DNA of 16,708 bases from UBA6183 sp046314755. Its GTDB lineage: Bacteria > Bacteroidota > Bacteroidia > UKL13-3. Made by a program: the position numbers and the translations under genes. The DNA lies in NCBI GenBank assembly GCA_046314755.1, contig JBKDBG010000007.1, forward strand, positions 1-16,708, in the 5' to 3' direction. The notes beneath the pieces were generated by a model, which ran no database searches, had not been told where the DNA came from, and saw only the letters and a program-made list of their open reading frames with translations. Each line of letters starts with the position of its first letter. The first letter of the stretch is position 1. This document shows, in pieces, positions 1 through 8,237 of the stretch.

Positions 1-1
1 A

Positions 2-298
2 TCATTAGCTATTGATGAGATTGCTTGTTTTATGGCAGAAGATAAAATCGTTTACATTAAAACGTTTAAAGGACAAAAATTGGTGATTGATTATAGTTTG
101 GAAGAATTGATGAAACAACTTTCTCCCCAATATTTTTTTCATGTCAATCGTCAGTTTATTGTGCATATTAAGAATATTGAATCGGTAAGCACTTATTTTA
201 ATGGCAAACTTAAGGTTGTTCTTTTGTCTGATAATCAATTAGAAGTTGTTGTTTCACGCGAAAAAGCCGCACCTTTTAAGGCTTGGTTAGATGAATAG
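2..298 (+). CDS. LytTR-type response regulator, C-terminal DNA-binding domain (5' end outside window)
   Basis: This is the last 98 codons of a gene that enters from the left; the frame is open from base 2 to the TAG at 296-298, so an internal ATG at 32 should not be taken as the start. The residues match the LytTR DNA-binding fold: a first strand region ending in EDKIVYIKT, the helix segment DYSLEELMKQL, and the hallmark FFHVNRQFIVHIKNIESV, followed by the last strands and the closing S-x-x-x-A-x-x-F-K-x-W-L segment. LytTR domains bind short direct-repeat sites and are usually fused to an N-terminal receiver domain, with a histidine kinase gene nearby; in this window neither can be seen. It lies 95 bases upstream of the giant surface-protein gene in the same orientation, so regulation of that gene is possible but unproven. 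Confidence 0.9.
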   Translation, partial: SLAIDEIACFMAEDKIVYIKTFKGQKLVIDYSLEELMKQLSPQYFFHVNRQFIVHIKNIESVSTYFNGKLKVVLLSDNQLEVVVSREKAAPFKAWLDE

Positions 299-360
299 CC
301 ATTTGTAGGTTGAAATTCACTTTTCATGAAATGAGAAACAATTTCCATGGATAATTTATA

Positions 361-381
361 TAAGTTAGATGAACTAACTTA
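361..381. promoter_or_regulatory. 8-bp inverted repeat upstream of the giant surface-protein gene
   Basis: TAAGTTAG and CTAACTTA are perfect inverted copies separated by the 5 bases ATGAA, ending 12 bases before the start codon at 394. The stem is AT-rich and not followed by a T run, so it is a poor intrinsic terminator. Its arms resemble a LytTR half-site consensus as I recall it ([TA][AC][CA]GTTN[AG][TG]); the minus-strand arm TAAGTTAGT fits fully, the plus-strand arm misses the last base. It may be an operator or a small 5' leader hairpin. Confidence 0.35.
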
Positions 382-393
382 ATAGCTAATCCT

Positions 394-3300
394 ATGAAAA
401 AATCACTACTTTTTTCACTATTATTGGTTTGGGGTATGGTAGTAAAAGCGGTTCAGCTCTCCGGTGCTTACACCATTGATGCCACACAACCTGCCTCAGC
501 CACAAATTTTCAAAACTTTAATTCAGCAATTACTTATTTAACATCCGCGAATGCACGTTCAGATGCCGGCCCTGCCAACAGTGCTCCTTTTGGGGTAAGT
601 GGCCCGGTAACCTTTAACGTAGTTGCCTCTTCAGGCCCTTACAATGAACAAATACAATTTATTGTTATCCCGGGGGCTTCAGCAGTTAACACAATTACTT
701 TTGAAGGGAACAATAATATCATTTCTGATACCTGTATTTCATCAATTAGGGCACTTGTTCGACTTGACGGTGCAGATTTCATTCGTTTACGTAACCTTAC
801 CATAAGGCCCATGCTTGATGCAAGCAATGTTGGCTGGGGAATTCAGTTTTTAAACAATGCCGATTCAAATGTGGTGGAGAATTGTTTCATAGATATTGGA
901 TTAATTACATCCACAGGATCTACCAATTCAGCAGGTATCGTATTTAGCTCGAGTTTAACATCACCAACATCAACCGGAACAACAGGAAGAGCAAATTTGA
1001 TTCAGGGAAATACCATTAAAGGTGGTGCTACTAATGGGGGTATGTATTATGGTATTGTTGGTTCTCCATCAACCAGTGCTGCCAACATTACCGCAAACAG
1101 ATTTATCAATAATATTATTGAAGACTTTTATTACTGCGGTTTTTATTGGGGTAATTCTAACAGAACCATGTTTAGAGGTAATCAAATCAGAAGACCGGCT
1201 AAAACCTCTAGTACTACAGCATACGGTATTTATTTATTTACTTCACATCGAGCAGATACTTTTGAAGCGAACAGAATAACTAACTTTTTTGGTGGGATGA
1301 CTACCAATGGAAACGCTGCTTATGGTATTTGGGGTATTAATTCAAGTGGAACTACAACAGAGCCTAACGTGTTTTTTAACAATTTAATTAAATTTAATAA
1401 TGGAGAAGGAAGTCATTATGGTATTTATTATTTAACAGGATTTAATAACAGATTTTATAATAATACAATCTCATTGGAGTTTGCGGCAAGTACTTCTTCA
1501 TTTGCTCAAACGTATGGTTTTTATTGGGCGGGTGGTACAAATACATCGAGCACACTTGATTTTAGAAACAACATTATTTCCATTACCAGAGGCGGTACCG
1601 GTCAAAAAGTTGCAGTATTCGGTACAGGCAGTTGGGCTTCCGGTGCCACTTTAGATAAAAATGGATATTTCGGTAATGCACAAAATTATGTGATGGCCAA
1701 CTACCTCAATGTAAATTATGCAACTTACTCGCAGTATCGCGCTGCTATTGCCACACAAGATCAAAACAGCAGCGATTTTAATCCTAATTTTGTGTCCGTA
1801 GCTACGAATGATTATGCGCCACAAGAGGCTTGGTATAATGCAAATGGAGCAGCAATTGCCGGTATTACTACAGATATTAATGGCGTTACCAGAACTTTGC
1901 CATTAGATATTGGTGCATATGAAGCGAGTCCAATTTTATTAGATGTGGCTGCTTCACGAATTATTTTACCCGCTACACCATATACTGCAGGTACTTCAAA
2001 TATTTCTGCCGAAATTAGAAATGCAGGCGCAACTCCCATAACAAGTGCAACCATTAATTGGACGGTGAATGGAGTGGCTCAAACACCGGTGAATTTCACA
2101 GGTACCTTAAATGGTGGTGCCGTTTCTGCGCCAATTTTATTAGGAAGTATTACTACCATCGCAGGCAGAACTTATACCATTCAATTTACCGTTGATAATC
2201 CAAACAATACCACAGATGGTGTTTCCGCAAACAATTCAACCACCGCACAAACAGCTCCTGTTTTAACAGGTGGTATATACACCTTAAACGCAGCCGGAAC
2301 GGGGGCAACCAATTTTACCTCGCTTGTTGATTTTGCTAATGTGGTTAGTTTAGGAGGCATTTCTGGCGCAATTACGTTAAATGTAATACAAGGTTCAGGT
2401 CCCTATGTTGGACAAGTATTTTTTAATACCGTTCAAGGTGCATCAGCAACCAATACCATCACCATTAACGGAAATGGTGAACGTGTAGAGTTTAACAATA
2501 CAAATGCGTCAAGTATAGGTATCATCAATTTGATAGGCGCTGATTATATTACATTTAACAATTTAGGTGTTCGTAGTTTAAATACCTCTAATGGGGTTGG
2601 TTACCTACTTACTGCGGGTGCCGATTTTAACAATATCTTAAATTGTAATATTGATATTTCTTCCGTTACGGGTAGTTCAAATTCTGCAGGTATTGCTTTA
2701 ACTTCCGGAACAAGCTCTCCGGTAACACAAGGTACCAATGGAACTTTTTTAAGGATTGAAAATAACTCCATTATAGGTAATGCATCGGGTGGTCCATTTT
2801 ATGGAGTTTCGGTAATGCCGGTTACCACGAGTAATCCTCCAAACAATGGCATTATTGTAAGGAATAATATTATTCGCGATTTTACCTCTTATGGTATTTA
2901 CTTGGCTTACACCGGAGGTTCGTCTATCTCGGGTAATAGAATCAGCAGGCCGTCAAGAAGCTCGGCTTCTACCGTTTACGGTATATATGGTATAAACGCA
3001 ATGGCGCAAGATACCATTGAGAATAATTTTATTACTCAACCTTTTGAAGCCCTTCAAACAACAACAGCAGGTTTTTATGGTATGTATTTTATTGCAACCA
3101 ATGTTCAATCCACTCGTCAAGTATTGGTGCGTAACAACGTGATTACGGATATCAGATCGAATGGATTAGTATCAGGGATTTACATGTTAAGCGCCAGTAA
3201 TTTTAGGTTCTATAACAATACTATTGTAGTAGATCATCCAACCAGCACTTCAACACAATTTACCTACTTATATTATAATACCGGAACACCAACTACCCAA

Positions 3301-6300
3301 ACCATTCGCAATAATATTTTTGTAATGAATAGAGGTGGTTCAGGAAGTAAATATTTAATTTATCTGGCAACTACAAGTACTACAGGATATGTAATCAATA
3401 ACAATGTTTTACATTATAGGGTTCCAGCAGGAAGTGCCAATAATTTTACGGGTTATTACTCAATCAATCAGTTGAATTTAGCAGCTTGGAGAACGGTAAA
3501 TAGTAACGCATTCGACCAAAACAGTGTTGATGCTAATCCGCAATTCAGAACCCAATTACTAACCGCACCTTTGACTCCGGGTGCCGATTCAATCAACAAT
3601 ATTGGTGCGAATTTATTAACAGAAGTTCCGGCTGATATTACAGGTGCTCCTCGCACTACAACTCCTGATCCGGGAGCATATGAATTTGTGACTTCGGCTA
3701 CCGATGCCGGTTTAACACGTTTTACCAATCCGGTTAATCCAATTACCCTGGGTTCAAATAATATTGATGTGGTGTTAAGAAATTTTGGAACAAGTACATT
3801 AAGCAGTGCGAATATTGATTGGACAGTTGACAATACTGCTCAAACAGGCTTTGCATGGAACGGATCCTTAAATGCCAACGATACTTCTGTGGTGAATATA
3901 GGAACTTATAATTTTGTTAATCCTGGTATTTATACCTTAAGGGCATGGTCATCCCAACCCAATGCAACAACTGATATCTTAAGGTTTAATGATACCATTA
4001 GCATGACGTTCTGTACCCCTTTAACAGGAACTTATTCTATCAATGCTACACAGCCTGCATCATCTACCAATTTTACTTCTTTCACCTCGCTAGCCAATAT
4101 GTTGGCCAACTGCGGAATATCAGGTAATCTCACAGTAAATGTGGCTCCCGGTGTGTATACTGAACAATTCGTTTTGGCGAACATTGCGGGCCTGGGCAAT
4201 GGCAATCGAATTGAGTTTATAGGTGCTGATTCAGGAACTACGCGTTTAGTATTTAACGCTACAAATACAAACCTTCGATACACGATGTTAATTCAAGGTG
4301 CCGATAACTTATCATTCAGAAATATTCGTTTTGAGGCATTGAATGCGAGTTTGGGTACCGCTGTTCAAATAACAGGTGATGCATTGAACAGGTGCGATAG
4401 TATCACTTTTGTAAGATGTACTTTTATGGCTCCATTAAGTACAAGTTCATCAGTTAATCCTTTGGTGGTTTCATCCTCGAATACGGTACCTACAAGTGCT
4501 ATAGGACAAAATGCAACGTATATTACTGTTGATAGTTGCTCAATTGTTGGAGGATTTTATGGAGCATGTATGGTAAGTTCAACCGCAACAAGAGGAAATT
4601 ATATATTTATCAGAAACTCATTATTGAAGGATGGATATGTTTATAATTCATATTTCAGTGGTTTTGAAAATATTGTTTTCGAAAGAAACTTAGTGACCAG
4701 TACGGGTAGGGCGCAAAATTATGCATTTGGTTATGGTTTCTTCGGAACGAATATTGGAACAGGAATTACCATTGAAGCAAACACCATTCAAAATATGTTA
4801 GGTGGTTATGGTATTTATATCGCCACCTCAATTGGAGCTTCTGCGCAAAACAGAAATAGGATTATTAATAATGCCATACAAATTGGCGAAGCATCTAATA
4901 CCACTTATGGTATGTTCTTAACCTTATGCGGAAACTATGCGGTGGTTAATAATTCCATTAATGTTACATCGGCAAGTTCTACCGCAACTTGTTTCTTCTT
5001 GTCATCAACAAATGCATCCTTGTATAACACGGTTGATGTGATTAATAATATTTTCCAAAATAAATTACAGGGTTATGTGATTTGGTTAAATGACGGTGGA
5101 GGCAGTACAACAGGCGCTATCTTGCAACCGGTAAACTGGGAAATAGATCATAATAGCTATGTAGGGTCGTCTACCTTCCCTTATCGCTCAAATAATTTTA
5201 TTAATGGAACACTTGCAGGTTATATTGGCTTAATCAATATTGCCAGTGATTCATTTTCAGTAACTATTGATCCAATGTTTGCATCAGCTACCAATTTAAG
5301 AACCACATTAATTTCATTAAATAACATTGGCAGACCAAATCCTTGGGCGTTAACTGATATTGATGGAACAATTAGGGGTGTAATACCTGATTTAGGAATC
5401 AATGAGTTTACACCTCCGCCTAATGATGCCGGTATTGTTTCAATCATAACACCGGCAGCTCCCGTGCAGGCAGGATTAACAGACGTTAGAGTAATTGTGC
5501 GAAACTTTGGTGCAGTGCCTATTACCTCCCTTGATGTAACCTACTCAGCAGGAACTGCCACCCATACACAAACATTTACCAATCCTATTCCTTCAAACGG
5601 ACAAGATACGGTAACATTCAACAGCACTTCTGGTCCATCAGGTTCAAGCCAACAGTTTAACTACACAGGCAATAGTTTACTATTTACTGCTTACACTTCA
5701 AATCCGAATACTTCAGCTGATGGAGCTCCTGCTAATGATACTTTAAGGGTGAGTTTGTGTGGTGCATTAAGTGGAACATACACCATCAACCCTACCGGAA
5801 CCGGAGCAACAAACTTTACTAACTTTGCCAGTGCTATTGCAGCACTAAATTGCGGTGGCGTTGCAGGTCCGGTTCAGTTTTTAGTTTCAAATGGAACGTA
5901 TACAGAGCAATTAAATATGGGAATTATTCCGGGCGCAAGTGCTGTTAATACGGTTAGATTTACATCGGTAACCAATAATAGAAATAATGTAACCGTTACT
6001 TTTTTGCCAACAAATGCCCCAACAAACTATGTGGTAAATTTTGCCGGAACACGTTTTGTGTTTTTTGAAAACATGACCTTCACCAATACGAGTACCTCTT
6101 TCGGAAGGGTGTTTCATTTTAACTTAGGTGGCGTGGTAAATTCGGGTAATATTGGTATCAGAAATTGTAACGTTAATGGATCAACCTTGGCTACCACCTC
6201 AGATGTTTTTGCACTCTTTTTCTCGGCTACCGGTACGCATGTTCAAAACATCACCATATCCAACAATAATTTAAACAATGGAAGTGCCGCTTTATTTATG

Positions 6301-8193
6301 GGTGGACAAGCCATTATTAATCAGTATAGCGGAGGGCTTGTGATTGACTCGAACGTGTTTGCTGGACAATATTATTACGGACTTTATTTGACTCAAAGAT
6401 TGTCAACCAAAATAAGAAATAACCTATTCAATATGCCTTCAACAGTGTTCTACGGAGTCTTTATCAGTTCATCTTCCAACGAACTTGAAATTGCAAACAA
6501 CCGCATTGTACAACCTAACGGTTATGGCATTTATGTTGGCACGCACAATCAATATGGCGAACCATTCGGTGCACGTATTTACAATAATGTGGTGAACTTG
6601 AACAGTAGCGGTTCTAGTGGTATTTATGTTGTTTCTAGTTCTAATTTCAGAATCTATAACAACAGTATCAACTTGGTTACTACATCTACGTCAACCACAT
6701 TGGGTGGTATCCATATGTCAGGCTTAACAACTGCATTGCCACAAGTTGGTTCTACTCAAATCTACTGTTATAATAATGCGATACATAGCTCTACTTTACC
6801 ATCATTAGTAATAGCAAATATTGCTGCACTTACTGCAACTCAATTAAATGATTACAATGTATATTTCTCAACCGGAACAAACCTTGCTAATATTAACAAT
6901 ACACTTTATACGGTAGCCAATTTTAATGGTATTAGAAATATGGTTCATCCGGGTAGTGACAATAATTCATTCTTAGCCAATCCGACCTTTACTTCAACCT
7001 TAGCTCCTGATGCGACCAATGCCGGGAGTTGGGTGTTAAATGGAAGAGGGATTCATGAGTTTGGTTACAACAGAGACATTAATGGTAATTTTAGAAGTGA
7101 TTTAGTTGCAACTGGAGCGCCTGATATTGGAGCATTTGAGTTTACTCCAACTGCATTACCTCCGTTTGCCACAGTTGTTGGTACGGTAGGTTATGGACAA
7201 ACGCAAAGTTTTGTATCATTTGGTGATACCATAGGAAGTATCACTTGGGGATTTGGCGGAACCCTGCCAACCACAATTACAGCTAGATTTGCCCCTGGAA
7301 CATTAATCAGTAACCGAGCAAGCAGCCCGAACAGTAATGCATTACAAGATACTGCTGCACACTTAATGGATGCCTATTGGACAATTGGTATTTCGGGAGG
7401 TTCTGGTTATTCCTATGATGTTCGCTTACGTTATAAACCAATGCAGCTTGGTAATATTCCAACTGAAAGTGATATTAAGTTTGCTAATCGTTTGGTGAAC
7501 GGACAGTTTAGCTGGTGGAATAACAATTCATTCATGACAATTCTCGATACGGTAAATAATGTATTTGGAATCAACTCTATGTTTGAACCAACTTCATTTA
7601 CTGCTACTACTGATTTGGCTTCGCCACTCCCGATTAAACTGCGTACATTTGTTGCTACCAGAGTGCGCAATAATGTGAATGTAAATTGGGTAACCGTAAC
7701 CGAGCGTAATGCTTCACATTTTATCATCGAACGTTCGCTTACAGGAAGAAACTTTACACAAGTAGGAAGGGTAGCTGCTACTGGAAACACTTCGTTAGCC
7801 GTGAATTATAATTATACTGATATAAATGTGGCAGCAATGGCCAATAACGGAACAGTATACTATCGTTTAAAAATGGTTGATAAGGATGGAAGATTTGAAT
7901 ATTCTCCAATTGTATCCGTTTCATTCGGAGCAGTTAATCGTTTATCTGCTGCGGCATATCCGAATCCATTTAATGATTTAGTGTCATTAAAAGTGAATGC
8001 GATAGATGAAGGTTATGCGGATGTAGAAGTTATAGATGTTTTTGGTAAACGTGTTCAAACGAGCAGAATTTTACTTACTTCAGGTGAAAACAACGTTGTT
8101 TGGGATAAGGCATCAACACTCAATAAGGGAATATATTTTGTTCGCATTACCATGAATGGTGAAGAACAAGTATTGAAAATGATTAAAGAATAA
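394..8193 (+). CDS. Giant secreted modular beta-helix protein with T9SS type A sorting domain
   Basis: The 2599-residue product starts with a signal peptide (KK followed by a hydrophobic core, likely cut after Ala19). Four modules of Asn/Gly/Ser/Thr-rich short strands follow, starting near residues 22, 624, 1210 and 1792. Recurring segments such as YNNTI, RNNII and NRI-type turns are typical of parallel right-handed beta-helices. Each module ends with a choice-of-anchor-Q-like motif (D-I-x-G-x-x-R, then G-A-Y-E). Three CARDB-like linkers starting with D-(V/A)-(A/G) at 517, 1104 and 1678 separate the modules. Residues about 2251-2410 form a further beta domain, 2412-2515 a fibronectin-like domain (W-x-T/V-x-x-E-x-N-x-x-H-F-x-I-E-R-S), and 2520-2599 a T9SS type A domain (Y-P-N-P-F, then G-I-Y-F-V-R and K-M-I-K-E). 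In this family the last domain directs export across the outer membrane. No catalytic residues are recognisable; an adhesin or surface-layer role is inference. The gene appears monocistronic, with a terminator 17 bases after the stop. Confidence 0.93.
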   Translation: MKKSLLFSLLLVWGMVVKAVQLSGAYTIDATQPASATNFQNFNSAITYLTSANARSDAGPANSAPFGVSGPVTFNVVASSGPYNEQIQFIVIPGASAVNTITFEGNNNIISDTCISSIRALVRLDGADFIRLRNLTIRPMLDASNVGWGIQFLNNADSNVVENCFIDIGLITSTGSTNSAGIVFSSSLTSPTSTGTTGRANLIQGNTIKGGATNGGMYYGIVGSPSTSAANITANRFINNIIEDFYYCGFYWGNSNRTMFRGNQIRRPAKTSSTTAYGIYLFTSHRADTFEANRITNFFGGMTTNGNAAYGIWGINSSGTTTEPNVFFNNLIKFNNGEGSHYGIYYLTGFNNRFYNNTISLEFAASTSSFAQTYGFYWAGGTNTSSTLDFRNNIISITRGGTGQKVAVFGTGSWASGATLDKNGYFGNAQNYVMANYLNVNYATYSQYRAAIATQDQNSSDFNPNFVSVATNDYAPQEAWYNANGAAIAGITTDINGVTRTLPLDIGAYEASPILLDVAASRIILPATPYTAGTSNISAEIRNAGATPITSATINWTVNGVAQTPVNFTGTLNGGAVSAPILLGSITTIAGRTYTIQFTVDNPNNTTDGVSANNSTTAQTAPVLTGGIYTLNAAGTGATNFTSLVDFANVVSLGGISGAITLNVIQGSGPYVGQVFFNTVQGASATNTITINGNGERVEFNNTNASSIGIINLIGADYITFNNLGVRSLNTSNGVGYLLTAGADFNNILNCNIDISSVTGSSNSAGIALTSGTSSPVTQGTNGTFLRIENNSIIGNASGGPFYGVSVMPVTTSNPPNNGIIVRNNIIRDFTSYGIYLAYTGGSSISGNRISRPSRSSASTVYGIYGINAMAQDTIENNFITQPFEALQTTTAGFYGMYFIATNVQSTRQVLVRNNVITDIRSNGLVSGIYMLSASNFRFYNNTIVVDHPTSTSTQFTYLYYNTGTPTTQTIRNNIFVMNRGGSGSKYLIYLATTSTTGYVINNNVLHYRVPAGSANNFTGYYSINQLNLAAWRTVNSNAFDQNSVDANPQFRTQLLTAPLTPGADSINNIGANLLTEVPADITGAPRTTTPDPGAYEFVTSATDAGLTRFTNPVNPITLGSNNIDVVLRNFGTSTLSSANIDWTVDNTAQTGFAWNGSLNANDTSVVNIGTYNFVNPGIYTLRAWSSQPNATTDILRFNDTISMTFCTPLTGTYSINATQPASSTNFTSFTSLANMLANCGISGNLTVNVAPGVYTEQFVLANIAGLGNGNRIEFIGADSGTTRLVFNATNTNLRYTMLIQGADNLSFRNIRFEALNASLGTAVQITGDALNRCDSITFVRCTFMAPLSTSSSVNPLVVSSSNTVPTSAIGQNATYITVDSCSIVGGFYGACMVSSTATRGNYIFIRNSLLKDGYVYNSYFSGFENIVFERNLVTSTGRAQNYAFGYGFFGTNIGTGITIEANTIQNMLGGYGIYIATSIGASAQNRNRIINNAIQIGEASNTTYGMFLTLCGNYAVVNNSINVTSASSTATCFFLSSTNASLYNTVDVINNIFQNKLQGYVIWLNDGGGSTTGAILQPVNWEIDHNSYVGSSTFPYRSNNFINGTLAGYIGLINIASDSFSVTIDPMFASATNLRTTLISLNNIGRPNPWALTDIDGTIRGVIPDLGINEFTPPPNDAGIVSIITPAAPVQAGLTDVRVIVRNFGAVPITSLDVTYSAGTATHTQTFTNPIPSNGQDTVTFNSTSGPSGSSQQFNYTGNSLLFTAYTSNPNTSADGAPANDTLRVSLCGALSGTYTINPTGTGATNFTNFASAIAALNCGGVAGPVQFLVSNGTYTEQLNMGIIPGASAVNTVRFTSVTNNRNNVTVTFLPTNAPTNYVVNFAGTRFVFFENMTFTNTSTSFGRVFHFNLGGVVNSGNIGIRNCNVNGSTLATTSDVFALFFSATGTHVQNITISNNNLNNGSAALFMGGQAIINQYSGGLVIDSNVFAGQYYYGLYLTQRLSTKIRNNLFNMPSTVFYGVFISSSSNELEIANNRIVQPNGYGIYVGTHNQYGEPFGARIYNNVVNLNSSGSSGIYVVSSSNFRIYNNSINLVTTSTSTTLGGIHMSGLTTALPQVGSTQIYCYNNAIHSSTLPSLVIANIAALTATQLNDYNVYFSTGTNLANINNTLYTVANFNGIRNMVHPGSDNNSFLANPTFTSTLAPDATNAGSWVLNGRGIHEFGYNRDINGNFRSDLVATGAPDIGAFEFTPTALPPFATVVGTVGYGQTQSFVSFGDTIGSITWGFGGTLPTTITARFAPGTLISNRASSPNSNALQDTAAHLMDAYWTIGISGGSGYSYDVRLRYKPMQLGNIPTESDIKFANRLVNGQFSWWNNNSFMTILDTVNNVFGINSMFEPTSFTATTDLASPLPIKLRTFVATRVRNNVNVNWVTVTERNASHFIIERSLTGRNFTQVGRVAATGNTSLAVNYNYTDINVAAMANNGTVYYRLKMVDKDGRFEYSPIVSVSFGAVNRLSAAAYPNPFNDLVSLKVNAIDEGYADVEVIDVFGKRVQTSRILLTSGENNVVWDKASTLNKGIYFVRITMNGEEQVLKMIKE
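457..1941 (+). repeat. Beta-helix module 1 of the giant protein (type A start)
   Basis: Residues about 22-516. The module opens with LSGAYTIDATQPASATNF, has the conserved SGPYNEQ and GASAVNTITF strands, then NCFIDIG and SAGI segments, then FYNNTI and FRNNII. It closes with the DINGVTR and DIGAYE motif at residues 494-510. The opening ATQPAS motif is shared with module 3 only. Module boundaries are estimated from the recurring motifs. Confidence 0.75.
2263..3702 (+). repeat. Beta-helix module 2 of the giant protein (type B start)
   Basis: Residues about 624-1103. It opens with TGGIYTLNAAGTGATNFTSL, the GTGATNF form shared with module 4. The SGPY and GASATNTITI strands and the NCNIDIS...SSNSAGI block are very close to module 1. 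FRFYNNTI and RNNIF recur near its end, and it closes with PGAYE at residues 1093-1097. Confidence 0.75.
4021..5424 (+). repeat. Beta-helix module 3 of the giant protein (type A start, most diverged)
   Basis: Residues about 1210-1677. It opens with LTGTYSINATQPASSTNF, like module 1. A cysteine precedes it (Cys1207) and another lies in the segment ANCGISG (Cys1240). It has more cysteines than modules 1 and 2. Its closing motif is degenerate: the usual G-A-Y-E is G-I-N-E at residues 1668-1671. Confidence 0.72.
5767..7150 (+). repeat. Beta-helix module 4 of the giant protein (type B start)
   Basis: Residues about 1792-2252. It opens with LSGTYTINPTGTGATNF, like module 2, and repeats GASAVNT from module 1. 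A cysteine precedes it (Cys1789) and another follows in LNCGGVAG (Cys1820), mirroring module 3. It closes with DIGAFE at residues 2244-2249 and has no CARDB-like linker after it. Confidence 0.75.
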
Positions 8194-8210
8194 AAATTGC
8201 TCATTTAATG

Positions 8211-8237
8211 AAAAAGGAGAGCCATGCTCTCCTTTTT
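8211..8237. terminator. Bidirectional intrinsic terminator between convergent genes
   Basis: The arms AAAAAGGAGAGC and GCTCTCCTTTTT are perfect 12-bp inverted copies around a CAT loop, with T runs on both strands. The hairpin begins 17 bases after the stop of the giant gene and directly abuts the stop codon (8238-8240) of the convergent radical SAM gene, so it can end transcription from both sides. Confidence 0.85.

Noticed and set aside
5..238. 77-codon open frame on the minus strand at the left edge
   Set aside because: It is antisense to the LytTR domain, whose conserved residues identify the plus strand as coding.
322..331. Palindrome TTTCATGAAA after the LytTR gene
   Set aside because: A 10-base AT-rich palindrome is expected by chance here, and it has no loop or T tract to act as a terminator.
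3468..3833. 121-codon open frame on the minus strand inside the giant gene
   Set aside because: It lies opposite a clearly coding frame with continuous domain motifs and its product has no recognisable features; similar shadows occur throughout this low-complexity repeat gene (for example 7431-7790).
457..7150. Regularly recurring segments as a CRISPR or tandem DNA repeat
   Set aside because: The recurrences are protein-level motifs within one open frame, spaced by hundreds of bases and diverged in DNA sequence.
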